DNA of 64,000 bases from Bacillota bacterium (GCA_021806565.1 JAJZXK010000005.1:1-64000); one strand, 5' to 3'; shown: positions 9,472 through 19,521, counted from the first letter of the stretch. A program made the numbers and translations. Notes: generated by a model not told the origin, from the sequence alone.

Positions 9472-10448
9472 CCCGCCTCCTCCTTTCCGCGGATCTCGCT
9501 CTGGTAGAAGACCCACGCCCCGGAGGATCGGAAGACCAAGAGCGTCAGGATCAACAGCATGACGAGCATGATCCAGGCCATGGCGGAAGCGTAGCCCATC
9601 TTGAAGAACTCGAAGGCGTTCTCATACAGATACAGCACGTAGAAGAGACTGGCGTTATTGGGCCCGCCGCTGGTCATGACATACGCCTGCGTGAAGATCT
9701 GAAAGCTGCCGATGATGCCCAGGATCAGGTTGAAGAGGATGACGGGACTGATCATCGGCAGGGTGACGTGCCAGATGATGCGGACGCGCGAGGCACCGTC
9801 GATGCGCGCCGCCTCCTCCAACTCCGTCGGCACCCCCTGCAGGGCCGCGAGGTTGATCAGCATACTGCCGCCCACGCCCCACAGGCTCATCAGGATGATG
9901 GCGGGGATCACCCACCTCTGGCTATACAGCCACTGCGGCCCGTGGATGTGGAGCAGGCTCAGCAGGTAGTTGATCAGCCCGAAGTTGGGGTTGAACAGCC
10001 ACAGAAACAGCAGCGAGACCGCCACCCCGCCGACCAGGCTGGGCAGGTAATAGACGGTGCGAAACAGACCGATGCCGCGGATCTTGCGGTTGAGCATCAT
10101 CGCCAGCACCAGGCCTACGGTCAGGTTGAGCGGGATGCTGACCAGGACGTAGTACCAGGTGACGCCGAGTGACTTCCAAAAGAGCGGGTCATGCAGCAGC
10201 TTGGAGTAGTTGGCCAGTCCGACGAAGTGCATGTGGATGAAGTTATAGTTGGTCAGGCTGACATAAAAGGCGAACAGCACCGGAAACGCGATCAGTCCCA
10301 CCAGCCCGACCATGGCCGGGGTGATGAACAGATAGCCGGCGATCGCCTCCCGGCGGCCGAGGCGGGACCCCCGACGCGGGCGGCGCGTGAGGTCCGTCGC
10401 CGCACGGCCGCCACCCGCGTCAGTCCCGGTGTTCAGATGGACACCCAT
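9468..10448 (-). CDS. Carbohydrate ABC transporter permease (MalF/UgpA type)
   Basis: EAIAGYLFITPAMVGL, EAA loop ELEEAARIDGASRVRIIWHVTLPMISPV. Confidence 0.9.
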   Translation of the reverse strand: MGVHLNTGTDAGGGRAATDLTRRPRRGSRLGRREAIAGYLFITPAMVGLVGLIAFPVLFAFYVSLTNYNFIHMHFVGLANYSKLLHDPLFWKSLGVTWYYVLVSIPLNLTVGLVLAMMLNRKIRGIGLFRTVYYLPSLVGGVAVSLLFLWLFNPNFGLINYLLSLLHIHGPQWLYSQRWVIPAIILMSLWGVGGSMLINLAALQGVPTELEEAARIDGASRVRIIWHVTLPMISPVILFNLILGIIGSFQIFTQAYVMTSGGPNNASLFYVLYLYENAFEFFKMGYASAMAWIMLVMLLILTLLVFRSSGAWVFYQSEIRGKEEAG

Positions 10449-10523
10449 GCGGGAGCCTCCCCCCATGCCTACCGCGGCACGTCCCCGGCCACCGCACTGC
10501 GGCACCGGGGACGCGCACACCGG

Positions 10524-11831
10524 TCAGGACGGCGTGTGGTATGAGGCGTGCTTCTTCCACTGGGCCTCGATGGAAGCGATCGCCTTGGCCACGGTCATCT
10601 TTCCGGTGGCGACAGCCTGCCAGGCCGGGACGGTGACCTTGGTCGTGAACTGGTTGACGCTGTTCAGCGGCGGCGGGGCCGTGTAGGACTTGGTGGCATG
10701 GGTGAGCAGGTAGACGAACTGCCCCATAGGACCGGTCGCCGTCTGCGCGACGTCCTTGCGCACGGGGATCCCGTAACCGGTGGACAGCTTCAGGTGGTTG
10801 GCGGCCTTATCGGTGGCGACGTAGTGCAGGTACTCGTAGGCCGCCGCCGGGTCCTTGCAGGTCTTGGTGATGGACAGCGGATAGATGCCGACGTGTACCG
10901 GGTACTCCTTTTCCTTGACCCCGGGGACGACGACCCAGGAAAACGGGGTCTTATGGGCCTGCAGCGTCGCGACCGGATAGGGATCCACCAGCATCATGCC
11001 GAGGTTACCCGTCTGGAACATGGTGACGTCGCCACCGCTGCCGCCCAGGCTCGACACCGCGGCGGCCGACGGCGAGGCGCCCTGCTTGAATTGCAGATCG
11101 TACTGCCAGGCAAAGCTGGAAGTGAGTATCGGGTTGCTCAGGTTCAAATGGTGGCCGCCGCCACTGAACGTCAACGGCCCACCCTCGACCACCCCCAGAT
11201 ACTCCGAGGGAAAGAAGGGCGCGATCGGCCAAGTGTTCTTCTTGGTCTTCGTGTACGCCAAGAGCTTGGCAATCGCGCTGCGAAACTCGGCGAGGCTGAA
11301 TGGGCCCGTCTTGGGCGGCGTGACGCCGGCGGCCTTGAGCATGTCGAGGTTGCAGAACACGCCCTGCTGGCAATAGATCGCCGACGGGAAGGCGTAGGTC
11401 TTACCCTTGACCACATACTGCAGTAGCGCCTGCTGGTTGACGACCAGCGACCGCAGCTTGGTGTCGGTCTTGATGTACTCGTCCAGCGGCAGCAGGATGC
11501 CCTCTGGGCCGAACGGATCGACCTGGTACCAGTTGACGATGTTCGGTGCGCTTCCGGTGGCGAGCTCGACGGCCATTTTCTGGTTGGCGATGCCCTGGTA
11601 AACGACCTTGACGCGCTTCTGGCTCGCGTTGAATCCCGCGACGTTCTTCTTGTGCATGTCAGCCTGAGTCTTATAAACCTCCCAATTGCCATAGGTGATG
11701 ACGGTCGGGCTGTTCGCGCTCTTGGTGGAGGCGGCCGGTCCGCCGCAGGCTGTGAGGAAGGGGGCGGCAAGCACGGCGCCCGCGGCCAAACTACCCTGGC
11801 GGATCAAGGAGCGACGCTGCATCGACGGCAT
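10524..11831 (-). CDS. Extracellular sugar-binding lipoprotein (ABC transporter)
   Basis: Signal MPSMQRRSLIRQGSLAAGAVLAAPFLTACGG with lipobox; solute-binding type-1 fold sequence. Confidence 0.88.
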   Translation of the reverse strand: MPSMQRRSLIRQGSLAAGAVLAAPFLTACGGPAASTKSANSPTVITYGNWEVYKTQADMHKKNVAGFNASQKRVKVVYQGIANQKMAVELATGSAPNIVNWYQVDPFGPEGILLPLDEYIKTDTKLRSLVVNQQALLQYVVKGKTYAFPSAIYCQQGVFCNLDMLKAAGVTPPKTGPFSLAEFRSAIAKLLAYTKTKKNTWPIAPFFPSEYLGVVEGGPLTFSGGGHHLNLSNPILTSSFAWQYDLQFKQGASPSAAAVSSLGGSGGDVTMFQTGNLGMMLVDPYPVATLQAHKTPFSWVVVPGVKEKEYPVHVGIYPLSITKTCKDPAAAYEYLHYVATDKAANHLKLSTGYGIPVRKDVAQTATGPMGQFVYLLTHATKSYTAPPPLNSVNQFTTKVTVPAWQAVATGKMTVAKAIASIEAQWKKHASYHTPS

Positions 11832-12249
11832 CGTTTCATCCTCCCCGTGTGTATGGTCGGTCCTTTTCTGCCTGCCTCCTCTGGGCACCCGTTCGCCTCA
11901 GCAGATCCACGCCGCATCTACCCTGCCCGGTAGGCTCGCGGCGCGAATCCTTAGGGCGGCACCCACTGCATGAGTCCGTTCGGCATAGAACCCACAGAGT
12001 CCTCTGGCGGCGCCGCCAGCGCCGACGACTGGCAGGAAACCTATCCAACAGATGGCGAAATCCTGACTGAACGATCCAGGACACGCGGCAGATCCGTACA
12101 CGAAGCATCCGAGGCATGCGCCACGCTCCAGGCATCCGGCGGCGGGCCTCTGGCCCTGGCGCGAGGACAGTTTGGCTTCGGGCGATGCGACCGCGGTCAC
12201 GGTCCGGCTTCGGCGGAAGGAAGCCGCGCGGGCCACGAATGCGGTGCCC

Positions 12250-12783
12250 TCAGCGCAGGAACGCCGCGACCGCGGCGGCCGCGTCGGGCGCCCATGCGGC
12301 CGCCGCCAGCTCCACCCCGTCGGGTGGCGGCGGGCCGACGCGGATCGCCCGCACCCCGGCCGCCGCCGCCGCCTCAATGTCGGTCGGGGAGTCGCCGATC
12401 AACACCGACGCCGACAGGTCAAGCCGCAGGGTCCGCGCCGCCTCATGCAGGAGGCCTGGACGCGGCTTGCGGCAGCCGCAGCCGTCCTCTGGGCGGTGGG
12501 GGCAGACAAACACCCCGTCGATCCGCCCGCCGGCCACGGCCGCCTCGGCGAGCATGCGATCGTGAATGGCGCGGACGCCGTCGGCGGACACCAACCCGCG
12601 CCCGATGCAGGCCTGATTGGTGACCACCGCGCAGATCAGCCCCGCCCCGTGTGCGTGCGCCAATGCCGCCCGCGCCCCGGGCAGCCATTCGAAATCGTCG
12701 GGGCGTAGAACATAGCCGCCGACGATCCGGCGGTTGAGCACCCCGTCACGATCGAAGAGGATGGCCCGCCGCAACCCGTTCAC
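12250..12783 (-). CDS. gmhB: HAD-family D-glycero-D-manno-heptose 1,7-bisphosphate phosphatase (GmhB-like)
   Basis: AILFDRDGVLNRR, VVTNQACIGRG, CPHRPEDGCGCRKPRPGLL, VLIGDSPTDIEAA. Confidence 0.85.
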   Translation of the reverse strand: MNGLRRAILFDRDGVLNRRIVGGYVLRPDDFEWLPGARAALAHAHGAGLICAVVTNQACIGRGLVSADGVRAIHDRMLAEAAVAGGRIDGVFVCPHRPEDGCGCRKPRPGLLHEAARTLRLDLSASVLIGDSPTDIEAAAAAGVRAIRVGPPPPDGVELAAAAWAPDAAAAVAAFLR

Positions 12784-13760
12784 AGCTGGTAGAGAATGCG
12801 GCTGCCCGCACCCCAGAGGCGGAAGGGTAGCTCGCGATAATCCGCCAGGGCCGCGCGCAGCGCCGCCTGCCGCTCTCCCGGACAATACACCAGCAGGAAG
12901 CCACCACCACCGGCTCCGGTCACCTTGCCCCCCAAGGCCCCGGCCTCCCGCGCCAGCCCGTACATCCGCTCGATCTCGTCGGTGCTGATCCGAGTGGACA
13001 GGCTGCGCTTCAGGCACCATGCCTCGTGGAGCAGGCGCCCGAAATCGTCCAGGCTTCCCTGGAGCAGGAGTGCTTCGCCGAGTTCCGCCTGACGGCGCAT
13101 TTCACCGAGGGTGTCCAGGTTATGCCCGACCTTGGCCGCTTGATCCTCCAACACGGCCGACGCCGAACGACTGATGCCAGTGTAGAACAACAGCAATCGC
13201 TCGTCCAACCGGCGCAGGACGTCAAGCCCCACGTCGACCCGGTGGCAATGCACCGCGCCGTCTGGCTCGAACACCATGTGGCGCAGCCCGCCGAAGGCGC
13301 TGGCATACTGGTCCTGAACGCCGATCGGCCGCTCCAGCCGCCCCAGTTCGATGGCGCAGGCCTCCTGGGCCAATTGCGCTGCACCGACGGCCTCGCCGCG
13401 ATAGGCGTGCAGCGCGTTGAGCAGGCCGACCGTCACCGCGCTGGACGAACCGAGCCCGGTCCCCTCCGATGGAATGTCGGCGAAGGTCGCGAGTTCGATC
13501 CCACGCCCGACCCCGGTCAGGCGTAGTGCCTCACGCACCAGATCGTGGCGCACCTCGTCGATGTCCGCCACCGTCTCCGTGCGCGTATAGGCCACGCGGA
13601 TCTGGTCGTCAAAGCGGTCTTTGACCACCACGTAGATGAACTTGTCGATGGTGACACTCAGCACCGCCCCGGAGATGCGGCGATAGACCTCCGGGATGTC
13701 GGTGCCGCCGCCAAAGAAGCCGATCCGCAGGGGGGACTGCGCCACGATCAATCCGGCCAC
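12780..13760 (-). CDS. hddA: GHMP kinase, D-glycero-alpha-D-manno-heptose 7-phosphate kinase-like
   Basis: AQSPLRIGFFGGGTDIPEVY, GLGSSSAVTVGLLNAL, GGKVTGAGGGGFLLVYC. Confidence 0.82.
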   Translation of the reverse strand: MAGLIVAQSPLRIGFFGGGTDIPEVYRRISGAVLSVTIDKFIYVVVKDRFDDQIRVAYTRTETVADIDEVRHDLVREALRLTGVGRGIELATFADIPSEGTGLGSSSAVTVGLLNALHAYRGEAVGAAQLAQEACAIELGRLERPIGVQDQYASAFGGLRHMVFEPDGAVHCHRVDVGLDVLRRLDERLLLFYTGISRSASAVLEDQAAKVGHNLDTLGEMRRQAELGEALLLQGSLDDFGRLLHEAWCLKRSLSTRISTDEIERMYGLAREAGALGGKVTGAGGGGFLLVYCPGERQAALRAALADYRELPFRLWGAGSRILYQL

Positions 13761-14437
13761 TCCTCCTGCGCCGCGGCATAGGCCGCGGGTGTGCCAATGT
13801 CTCTCAGATACCCGCTCAACGGTACCCCTGTCGCCCGCCCCAGCCAGTGCGGCACCAGATCGCGGGCGATGTCCGCCGGATCCGGGGCCGTCAGTGCGTC
13901 CACCACGCGGCCCTCCATCACATACAGCCCGGCATTGGCCCACGTCCCGCGCGGATGGGCGGGTTTCTCCTCGAAACCGACGATGCGGCCGTCGGCGTCC
14001 AGTTCCACCACCCCGGTGGCCCTCAGGTCGGCCGGTTGGAACAGCCCCATGGTCAGGGGCCGGCCGGCGGCTTGGTGCGCCCGCCGCAACGCGCCCAGAT
14101 CCGCGTTGGTCAGATTGTCCGCATAGGCCACCAGGACCGGTTCGTCCGGCGGGAAAAAGTCGCGGTTGGCGCGCAGCGTACCCGCGCTGCCGAGCAACTC
14201 CGGCTCATGGACCGTCCGCGGGCGCAGCGACCCCGTGTAGCTGCGGACGAACGCCTCCACTTGGTCGGCCAGGTGGTGCGTGTTGATGCGCACCTCGTCG
14301 CAGCCGTATCGCCCCAGGAGTTCCAGCCACCGCTGCAGCATGGGGCGTCCCCGCACCTCGATCAGGCACTTGGGCGTCTGCAGCGTCAACGGCCTCAGCC
14401 GCGTCCCGAGCCCGGCCGCGAGCAGCAGGCAGCGCAT
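13748..14437 (-). CDS. hddC: Sugar-1-phosphate nucleotidyltransferase (HddC/RfbA-like)
   Basis: MRCLLLAAGLGTRLRPLTLQTPKCLIEV; adjacent to hddA-like kinase. Confidence 0.75.
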   Translation of the reverse strand: MRCLLLAAGLGTRLRPLTLQTPKCLIEVRGRPMLQRWLELLGRYGCDEVRINTHHLADQVEAFVRSYTGSLRPRTVHEPELLGSAGTLRANRDFFPPDEPVLVAYADNLTNADLGALRRAHQAAGRPLTMGLFQPADLRATGVVELDADGRIVGFEEKPAHPRGTWANAGLYVMEGRVVDALTAPDPADIARDLVPHWLGRATGVPLSGYLRDIGTPAAYAAAQEEWPD

Positions 14438-15366
14438 CAGACCTCGTACCTGCCGACATACTCCACCGTCTGCCGGATCCCGTCGACCAAACTGACCGTC
14501 GGGGACCAGCCGGTGGCCGCGACGAACCGCCCGCCATCCAGGGCGATGTGCGAAACCTCGCCGGGACGCGGCGGCAGGTGCAGGGACGCCACCTCCCGGC
14601 CCAGCACCCGCGCCAGGCCGTCGCGGATCTCCAGGACCGACACGCCGACACCCGTGCCCACATTGAAGATCTCGCCGCCGCCGACGTCGGCGAGGACCGC
14701 CCGGTTGGCGGCCACGATGTCGCTCACATAGACGTAGTCCCGCGTCTGAAGGCCGTCGCCGAAGATCTGCACCGGCTCACCGCGCAGGGCGGCGCGGGCG
14801 AAAATGCTGATCACCCCGGCCTCGCCGCGCGGGCTCTGCCGAGGGCCGTAGACGTTGGGGTAGCGCAGCACCGTGTAGTCGAGGCCATACAGCTGGCGGT
14901 ACAGAAACAGGTAGTGCTCCACGGTGTGCTTGGAGATCCCATACTGCGAGATCGGCCGCACGGGGGCGTCCTCGGTCACGGGCACCCGCTGCGGATTCCC
15001 GTATACGGCGCCGCCGGTCGACGCGTAGACCACCTTGCGCACCTTGGCCGCCACGCAGGCCTCCAACAGGTGGATGCCGCCGATCACGTTCACGGCGGCG
15101 TCGCGCTCCGGCTCCCGGGTCGAAACGCGCACATCCGACTGGCCCGCCTCGTGCAGTACCACCTCTGGCGCCACCGCCGCAAGCGAGCGCCGCACCGCGT
15201 CACCGTCCCGCAGGTCGATCCGCTCCAGGGCGGCGCCCGCCGGCACATTCGCCTCACTGCCCGTCGACAGGTCGTCCAGCGCCGTGACCTCATGCCCCGC
15301 CGCCAACAGGTGCTCCACCAGGTGCGACCCGATAAAGCCCGCGCCCCCGGTCACCAGGATCTTCAC
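14437..15366 (-). CDS. NAD-dependent nucleotide-sugar epimerase/dehydratase (GalE-like SDR)
   Basis: VKILVTGGAGFIGSHLVEHLL, YASTGGAVYG, YGISKHTVEHY. Confidence 0.88.
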   Translation of the reverse strand: MKILVTGGAGFIGSHLVEHLLAAGHEVTALDDLSTGSEANVPAGAALERIDLRDGDAVRRSLAAVAPEVVLHEAGQSDVRVSTREPERDAAVNVIGGIHLLEACVAAKVRKVVYASTGGAVYGNPQRVPVTEDAPVRPISQYGISKHTVEHYLFLYRQLYGLDYTVLRYPNVYGPRQSPRGEAGVISIFARAALRGEPVQIFGDGLQTRDYVYVSDIVAANRAVLADVGGGEIFNVGTGVGVSVLEIRDGLARVLGREVASLHLPPRPGEVSHIALDGGRFVAATGWSPTVSLVDGIRQTVEYVGRYEV

Positions 15367-15555
15367 GTGGTCCCCTCCAAGCGGCGGCACACCCCCGCCG
15401 TGTTCTCCCCCGCACCTCGCGTCACGGTTCGACGGTGGCGCACCGACGCCTTCGCCCTCCAGCCCGTCCGTCGAGATACTCCAGGCCACCACCGGCGGGC
15501 GGCTTCGAGCCGGGATCCGGCAGGAAACGGTCGGGACGGCGGCGGAGACGGGTCC

Positions 15556-16059
15556 TCACCGCGGGCGTGCCCGCAGCAGATACCAGCAGGCCGCCAGTTC
15601 CACCGCCACGCACAGGACCAGGGCGGGGGCGCCCCAGGATAGCACCGCGGCCGCGACGGTCGCCGCGTCCGCCAGCGCGGCGGCCAGTGAACCGAGCAGG
15701 GCCCCCAGTGCGGCCAGCCCGGTACCGGCCCGCGGCACGAGCCAGAGGCCGAGGGGCAACCAACCCCACCGCACGGCGGCCAACAGGACGATCGCCAGGA
15801 GCGCCGGCACGAGCGGCGGCCGCGCGGCATCCCGCGGCGGTCTCGCCGGCAATGCCGCCAGCACGGCGGCCGCCAGTCCCGGCGGGGCCTGCGGCGGATC
15901 ACCAAAGGCTCCCAGCGCGCCGACGGGATCGGCCCGGCGCCAGCGGCCGGCACAGGACCGGCAGGACGCCAGGTGGCAGGCCACAGCCCTCTTGTGGTCG
16001 GCCGGCAGGCTACCGTCGATCCAGCGGGGCCACAGGCGCAGGACCCGCGCGCAGTCCAT
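15556..16059 (-). CDS. Putative anti-sigma factor (zf-HC2) with TM helices
   Basis: CHLASCRSC (Hx3CxxC) zinc-binding motif, TM segments, overlaps ECF sigma gene. Confidence 0.75.
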   Translation of the reverse strand: MDCARVLRLWPRWIDGSLPADHKRAVACHLASCRSCAGRWRRADPVGALGAFGDPPQAPPGLAAAVLAALPARPPRDAARPPLVPALLAIVLLAAVRWGWLPLGLWLVPRAGTGLAALGALLGSLAAALADAATVAAAVLSWGAPALVLCVAVELAACWYLLRARPR

Positions 16060-16624
16060 CCCGCGTTCCACCGAAGACCACCTCGCCCAACTGGGTCGCC
16101 AACCGCTTGCGCACACGGTACAGACGGTTCTTGACGATGGTCAGCGGCAATCCGAGCGCGGCGGCGATCTCGCGTAGCGGCAACTCGCGGTCGTAGGCGA
16201 GGACCACCAACAGCCGCTGCTGTGCCGGCAGGTTCGCCACCGCCTCACGCACGGCCCGTCGGCGCTCGGATGCCAGAACGGTCGCCTCCGGCCCCGGATC
16301 CGCGTCGGCGAACGCGTCCCAGGACGCATCCACCGCCTCACGCGGCCGCGCGGCCCGGCGCCGGGCGGCGTCGCGGCAGACATTGACCGCGATCCGCAAC
16401 AACCAGGGACGCAGCGGGCGGGCGGGGTCGAAACGGTTGAGGCCCACGTACGCCCGCAGGAAGCACTCCTGGGTCAGGTCAGCCGCTTCGGACCGGTCAC
16501 CGGCGCACCAGCGCAGGGCGATCCCGTACACGCGGTCCTGATGGGCCTGGACGATCGCGGCAAAGGCGTTTCGTTCGCCGGCCAGGCAGCGGGCGACGGC
16601 ATCCCGTTCCACCGACCCGTCCAT
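16010..16624 (-). CDS. ECF RNA polymerase sigma factor (RpoE/SigW type)
   Basis: DLTQECFLRAYVGLNRFDPARPLRPWLLRIAVNVCRDAAR; LPLREIAAALGLPLTIVKNRLYRVRKRL. Confidence 0.92.
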   Translation of the reverse strand: MDGSVERDAVARCLAGERNAFAAIVQAHQDRVYGIALRWCAGDRSEAADLTQECFLRAYVGLNRFDPARPLRPWLLRIAVNVCRDAARRRAARPREAVDASWDAFADADPGPEATVLASERRRAVREAVANLPAQQRLLVVLAYDRELPLREIAAALGLPLTIVKNRLYRVRKRLATQLGEVVFGGTRDGLRAGPAPVAPLDRR

Positions 16625-16684
16625 GACCGCGCCCCCTGCCCGCCAGGCGATCCCCTATAGCCCATCTACGCAGGACGGGCCGGC

Positions 16685-16713
16685 CGGTCTGATGCGACCC
16701 AGGGATCAGACCG
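16685..16713. promoter_or_regulatory. Perfect 9-bp inverted repeat in divergent intergenic region (candidate operator)
   Basis: CGGTCTGAT - 11 nt - ATCAGACCG between the ECF sigma gene and the bactofilin-like gene. Confidence 0.4.
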
Positions 16714-16768
16714 CGCCGGCCGCGCCGCGTAGTAGCGTACGTCGGCATCGAAACGGGAGGACAACACC

Positions 16769-17821
16769 ATGGTAACGGTTTCAGTGCGGCGCGCGCGCCT
16801 TCTGGCCATGACCGCCTTCGCGGTCTGCCTGTTCCTTCTCTTGGGTCCGCCCGCGACGGCGGCGGCGCCCCCCGCGTCCACCGCCGCCGCGGGCTCCGGT
16901 CCGGCCCGACCGGCCCTGCCCCTGGACCAGCAACTCTTCGGGCAGGTCCAGATCCCCGCCGGCGCGGTCGTGCGCGAAGACATCCAGATGGTGGCGGGAA
17001 ACGTCCAGGTGGACGGCCGCCTCACGGGGTCGGTCTCCCTGGCCGCGGGGCAGATCGAGGTCGGTCCCGCCGGCCGGATCGACGGCTCGGTCCATCTGGC
17101 CATGGGCCAGGTGATCGTGCAGCCCGGCGGCAGCATCGGCGGCAGCGTCGTGCTCAGCGGCCGAGCGCCGCAGAGCAGCCTCTCCTGTCCTCGGGGCGGT
17201 CTGACCTGCGCGGTCCGCGGAACCGTGGCCCACTCAGTGACCATCCACCCCGGGCGCGACTTCATGTATGGCCACCCCTCGGGCAGTCGACTGCTCCGAG
17301 CCATGGCACCCTGGATCGGATGGCTGTGGTTTGGCTTCCATGTCTTGTCCTGGCTGGGCATGCTCGCCCTGGGCCTGCCCGTGGCCGCGCTGTGGCCGAA
17401 CGCCGTAGAGGCCACCGCCCTGCAGATGCGGCGCGACCCCGGCCGCAGCGTGCTCGTCGGGCTGGCCACCGCGGTACTGGCGCTGCCCGCGCTGCTTTTG
17501 GTCAGCATCACGATCATCGGCCTGCCGGTCGCCTTCGCCGCCGCAGCTGGATTGGTCGCCGTCTGGTTTTTCGGCTACATCGCCGTCTGGCAGTTGGCGG
17601 GCAGCGCGACCCTCGCCCGCGCCGGCCGCGCGGAGGCGCATCCTTTACTCAGCCTCGCCGCGGGTTCCATCCTGCTCTTTCTGGCCGGCTGGATCCCGGT
17701 GCTGGGAGGCCTGGTATGGCTGGCGGCATCCTGCCTCGGCATCGGAGCCACGCTCCTGACGCGCTTCGGTACGGGCACCCCGTGGCTGGGGCGGGGAGGG
17801 ACGCCGCCTCCGGCCGTGTGA
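16769..17821 (+). CDS. Bactofilin-like (polymer-forming) domain membrane protein
   Basis: Signal peptide; repetitive beta segment VAGNVQVDGRLTGSVSLAAGQIEVGPAGRIDGSVHLAMGQVIVQPGGSIGGSV; C-terminal TM helices. Confidence 0.78.
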   Translation: MVTVSVRRARLLAMTAFAVCLFLLLGPPATAAAPPASTAAAGSGPARPALPLDQQLFGQVQIPAGAVVREDIQMVAGNVQVDGRLTGSVSLAAGQIEVGPAGRIDGSVHLAMGQVIVQPGGSIGGSVVLSGRAPQSSLSCPRGGLTCAVRGTVAHSVTIHPGRDFMYGHPSGSRLLRAMAPWIGWLWFGFHVLSWLGMLALGLPVAALWPNAVEATALQMRRDPGRSVLVGLATAVLALPALLLVSITIIGLPVAFAAAAGLVAVWFFGYIAVWQLAGSATLARAGRAEAHPLLSLAAGSILLFLAGWIPVLGGLVWLAASCLGIGATLLTRFGTGTPWLGRGGTPPPAV

Positions 17822-17860
17822 CCCACCGCGCTGGGTCGGGAAAGGCGCGGCGGGACGGCA

Positions 17861-19222
17861 TCAGGAGGACCGTCGGCGCAGGTGGAACAACCGGGCCAGG
17901 CCGGCGAGGATCGTCCGCGCGGTCCGCAGGATGATCTGGGCGTCCAGCGCCGCGCTGGACCGTAGCGCGTATAGGGTGTCGAACTTCAGCTTCTCCTGGG
18001 GCAGCGTGTGGTAGTCGCCCTGCACCTGGGCCAGACCGGTCAGACCCGGCAGCACGTGCAAGCGCGTCGCGAAGTGCGGTACGCGCGCCACCGCCGCATC
18101 GTGCAGCGACGGACGTTCGGGACGCGGGCCCACAAGGCTCATCTCGCCGCGCAACACGTTCCACAGTTGCGGCACCTCGTCCAGGTGCAACTGGCGCAGC
18201 CAGCGGCCGACCCGGGTCGCCCGCGGATCGGCCGCCGACGCCAGCACGGGGCCGGTCGCCGCCTCCGCGTCGCGCACCATGGTCCGGATCTTGATCAGCG
18301 TGAACCGCCGGCCGTTGCGGCCGACGCGTTCCTGGCGATAGAGCACGGGCCATCCGTCTTCCGCCGCGACAAGCGCCAGCGCCGGAAGCAGGACGGGCAA
18401 CGTGATCGTCAAGAACAACACACTGAGACTGATGTCGATGAAGCGCTTCAGGATCTGCTGATACCCGCGGCCGCTCGGAGCCACCTCGATGACCAGCCGG
18501 CCGTCCCAGGCGCGGGGCCGGCTCTGCAACAGCAGCAGATCGAGCAGGCGGGGCACCACGAAGAGATCGAGGCCGCCCTCCAACGCCAGCAACGCCACGT
18601 CTTCCTTCAACTGACCCGGCAGGGTCTGATCGAGCAGCAGCCCTGACGCGCGGTGCTCGCGCACCACTTCCCGTGCCGTCGCCACCACCGCGCCCGCCCC
18701 CAGGCCTTCACAATTGAAATCGCCCACCAGCTTGAACGGCATGGTGTCTGCGGCCGCCGCCGCAACGCCGGCCGCCGGCCCGACATGCAGCAGCACGAGG
18801 GCGGGAACGCCGATGACCCGTTCCCAGCGACGGTACAGGACGCGCCGGTAGGCGTACAGGATCAGGAAGGTGTTGACGGCCGCCAGCGCGATGACGCTGC
18901 GCGGCACGCCGAAGCTGCGCACAAAAAACGAGGCCGCCATCGCCACGACGGCGTTGAGGGCCGCCAGCAGAAACAGGCTCTGGACCTGCTCCGGCCAGGG
19001 CGGCTGCCGTTCCTCGTATAGCCCGTATACCTGCGCCAACACGACCGCGGCCAGAACGACCAGCGGCAACGCCCCAAGCAGGGCATGCTCGTTATAGGCG
19101 GGCGGCGTCCCGAGAAAGCGCGTCAGCAGCGCCAGCCCGTAAGCCGCCGCCACCGCCGCGGCGTCGATGAGGATCAACCAGCCGGTCGGCCTTCGCCGAC
19201 GGCCGCCCGGTGCCACGCGCAC
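17861..19222 (-). CDS. Polyprenyl-phosphate sugar-1-phosphate transferase (WbaP/CpsE type initiating transferase)
   Basis: KRFIDISLSVLFLTITLPVLLPALALVAAEDGWPVLYRQERVGRNGRRFTLIKIRTM; LDEVPQLWNVLRGEMSLVGPRPERP. Confidence 0.92.
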   Translation of the reverse strand: MRVAPGGRRRRPTGWLILIDAAAVAAAYGLALLTRFLGTPPAYNEHALLGALPLVVLAAVVLAQVYGLYEERQPPWPEQVQSLFLLAALNAVVAMAASFFVRSFGVPRSVIALAAVNTFLILYAYRRVLYRRWERVIGVPALVLLHVGPAAGVAAAAADTMPFKLVGDFNCEGLGAGAVVATAREVVREHRASGLLLDQTLPGQLKEDVALLALEGGLDLFVVPRLLDLLLLQSRPRAWDGRLVIEVAPSGRGYQQILKRFIDISLSVLFLTITLPVLLPALALVAAEDGWPVLYRQERVGRNGRRFTLIKIRTMVRDAEAATGPVLASAADPRATRVGRWLRQLHLDEVPQLWNVLRGEMSLVGPRPERPSLHDAAVARVPHFATRLHVLPGLTGLAQVQGDYHTLPQEKLKFDTLYALRSSAALDAQIILRTARTILAGLARLFHLRRRSS

Positions 19223-19521
19223 AACCTCCCAACTTCAGCTATCGCTCCACCCACTTGACACTCCGCCCGCCACGACGCGACGCGGATGTCGACAATCCAC
19301 ACCCACATATGGAAGATTCGCCTCGAACCATCGCTGTCCTTTCGTGTGGAAGCCTGGAAGGAGTCTGGGGATGGCCGTAGGCCTTGCCAGGAACGGGCGG
19401 AAGGCCACAGACCGCAACTGTCGAATCCAAGCGGCCGACCCACAAACGTATCGGGGGTGGCGCCCGCTTGGCCCGACCAATCAAATCCAAGCGCCGGCAC
19501 TATGCGGCGTCCGGCCCCTCC

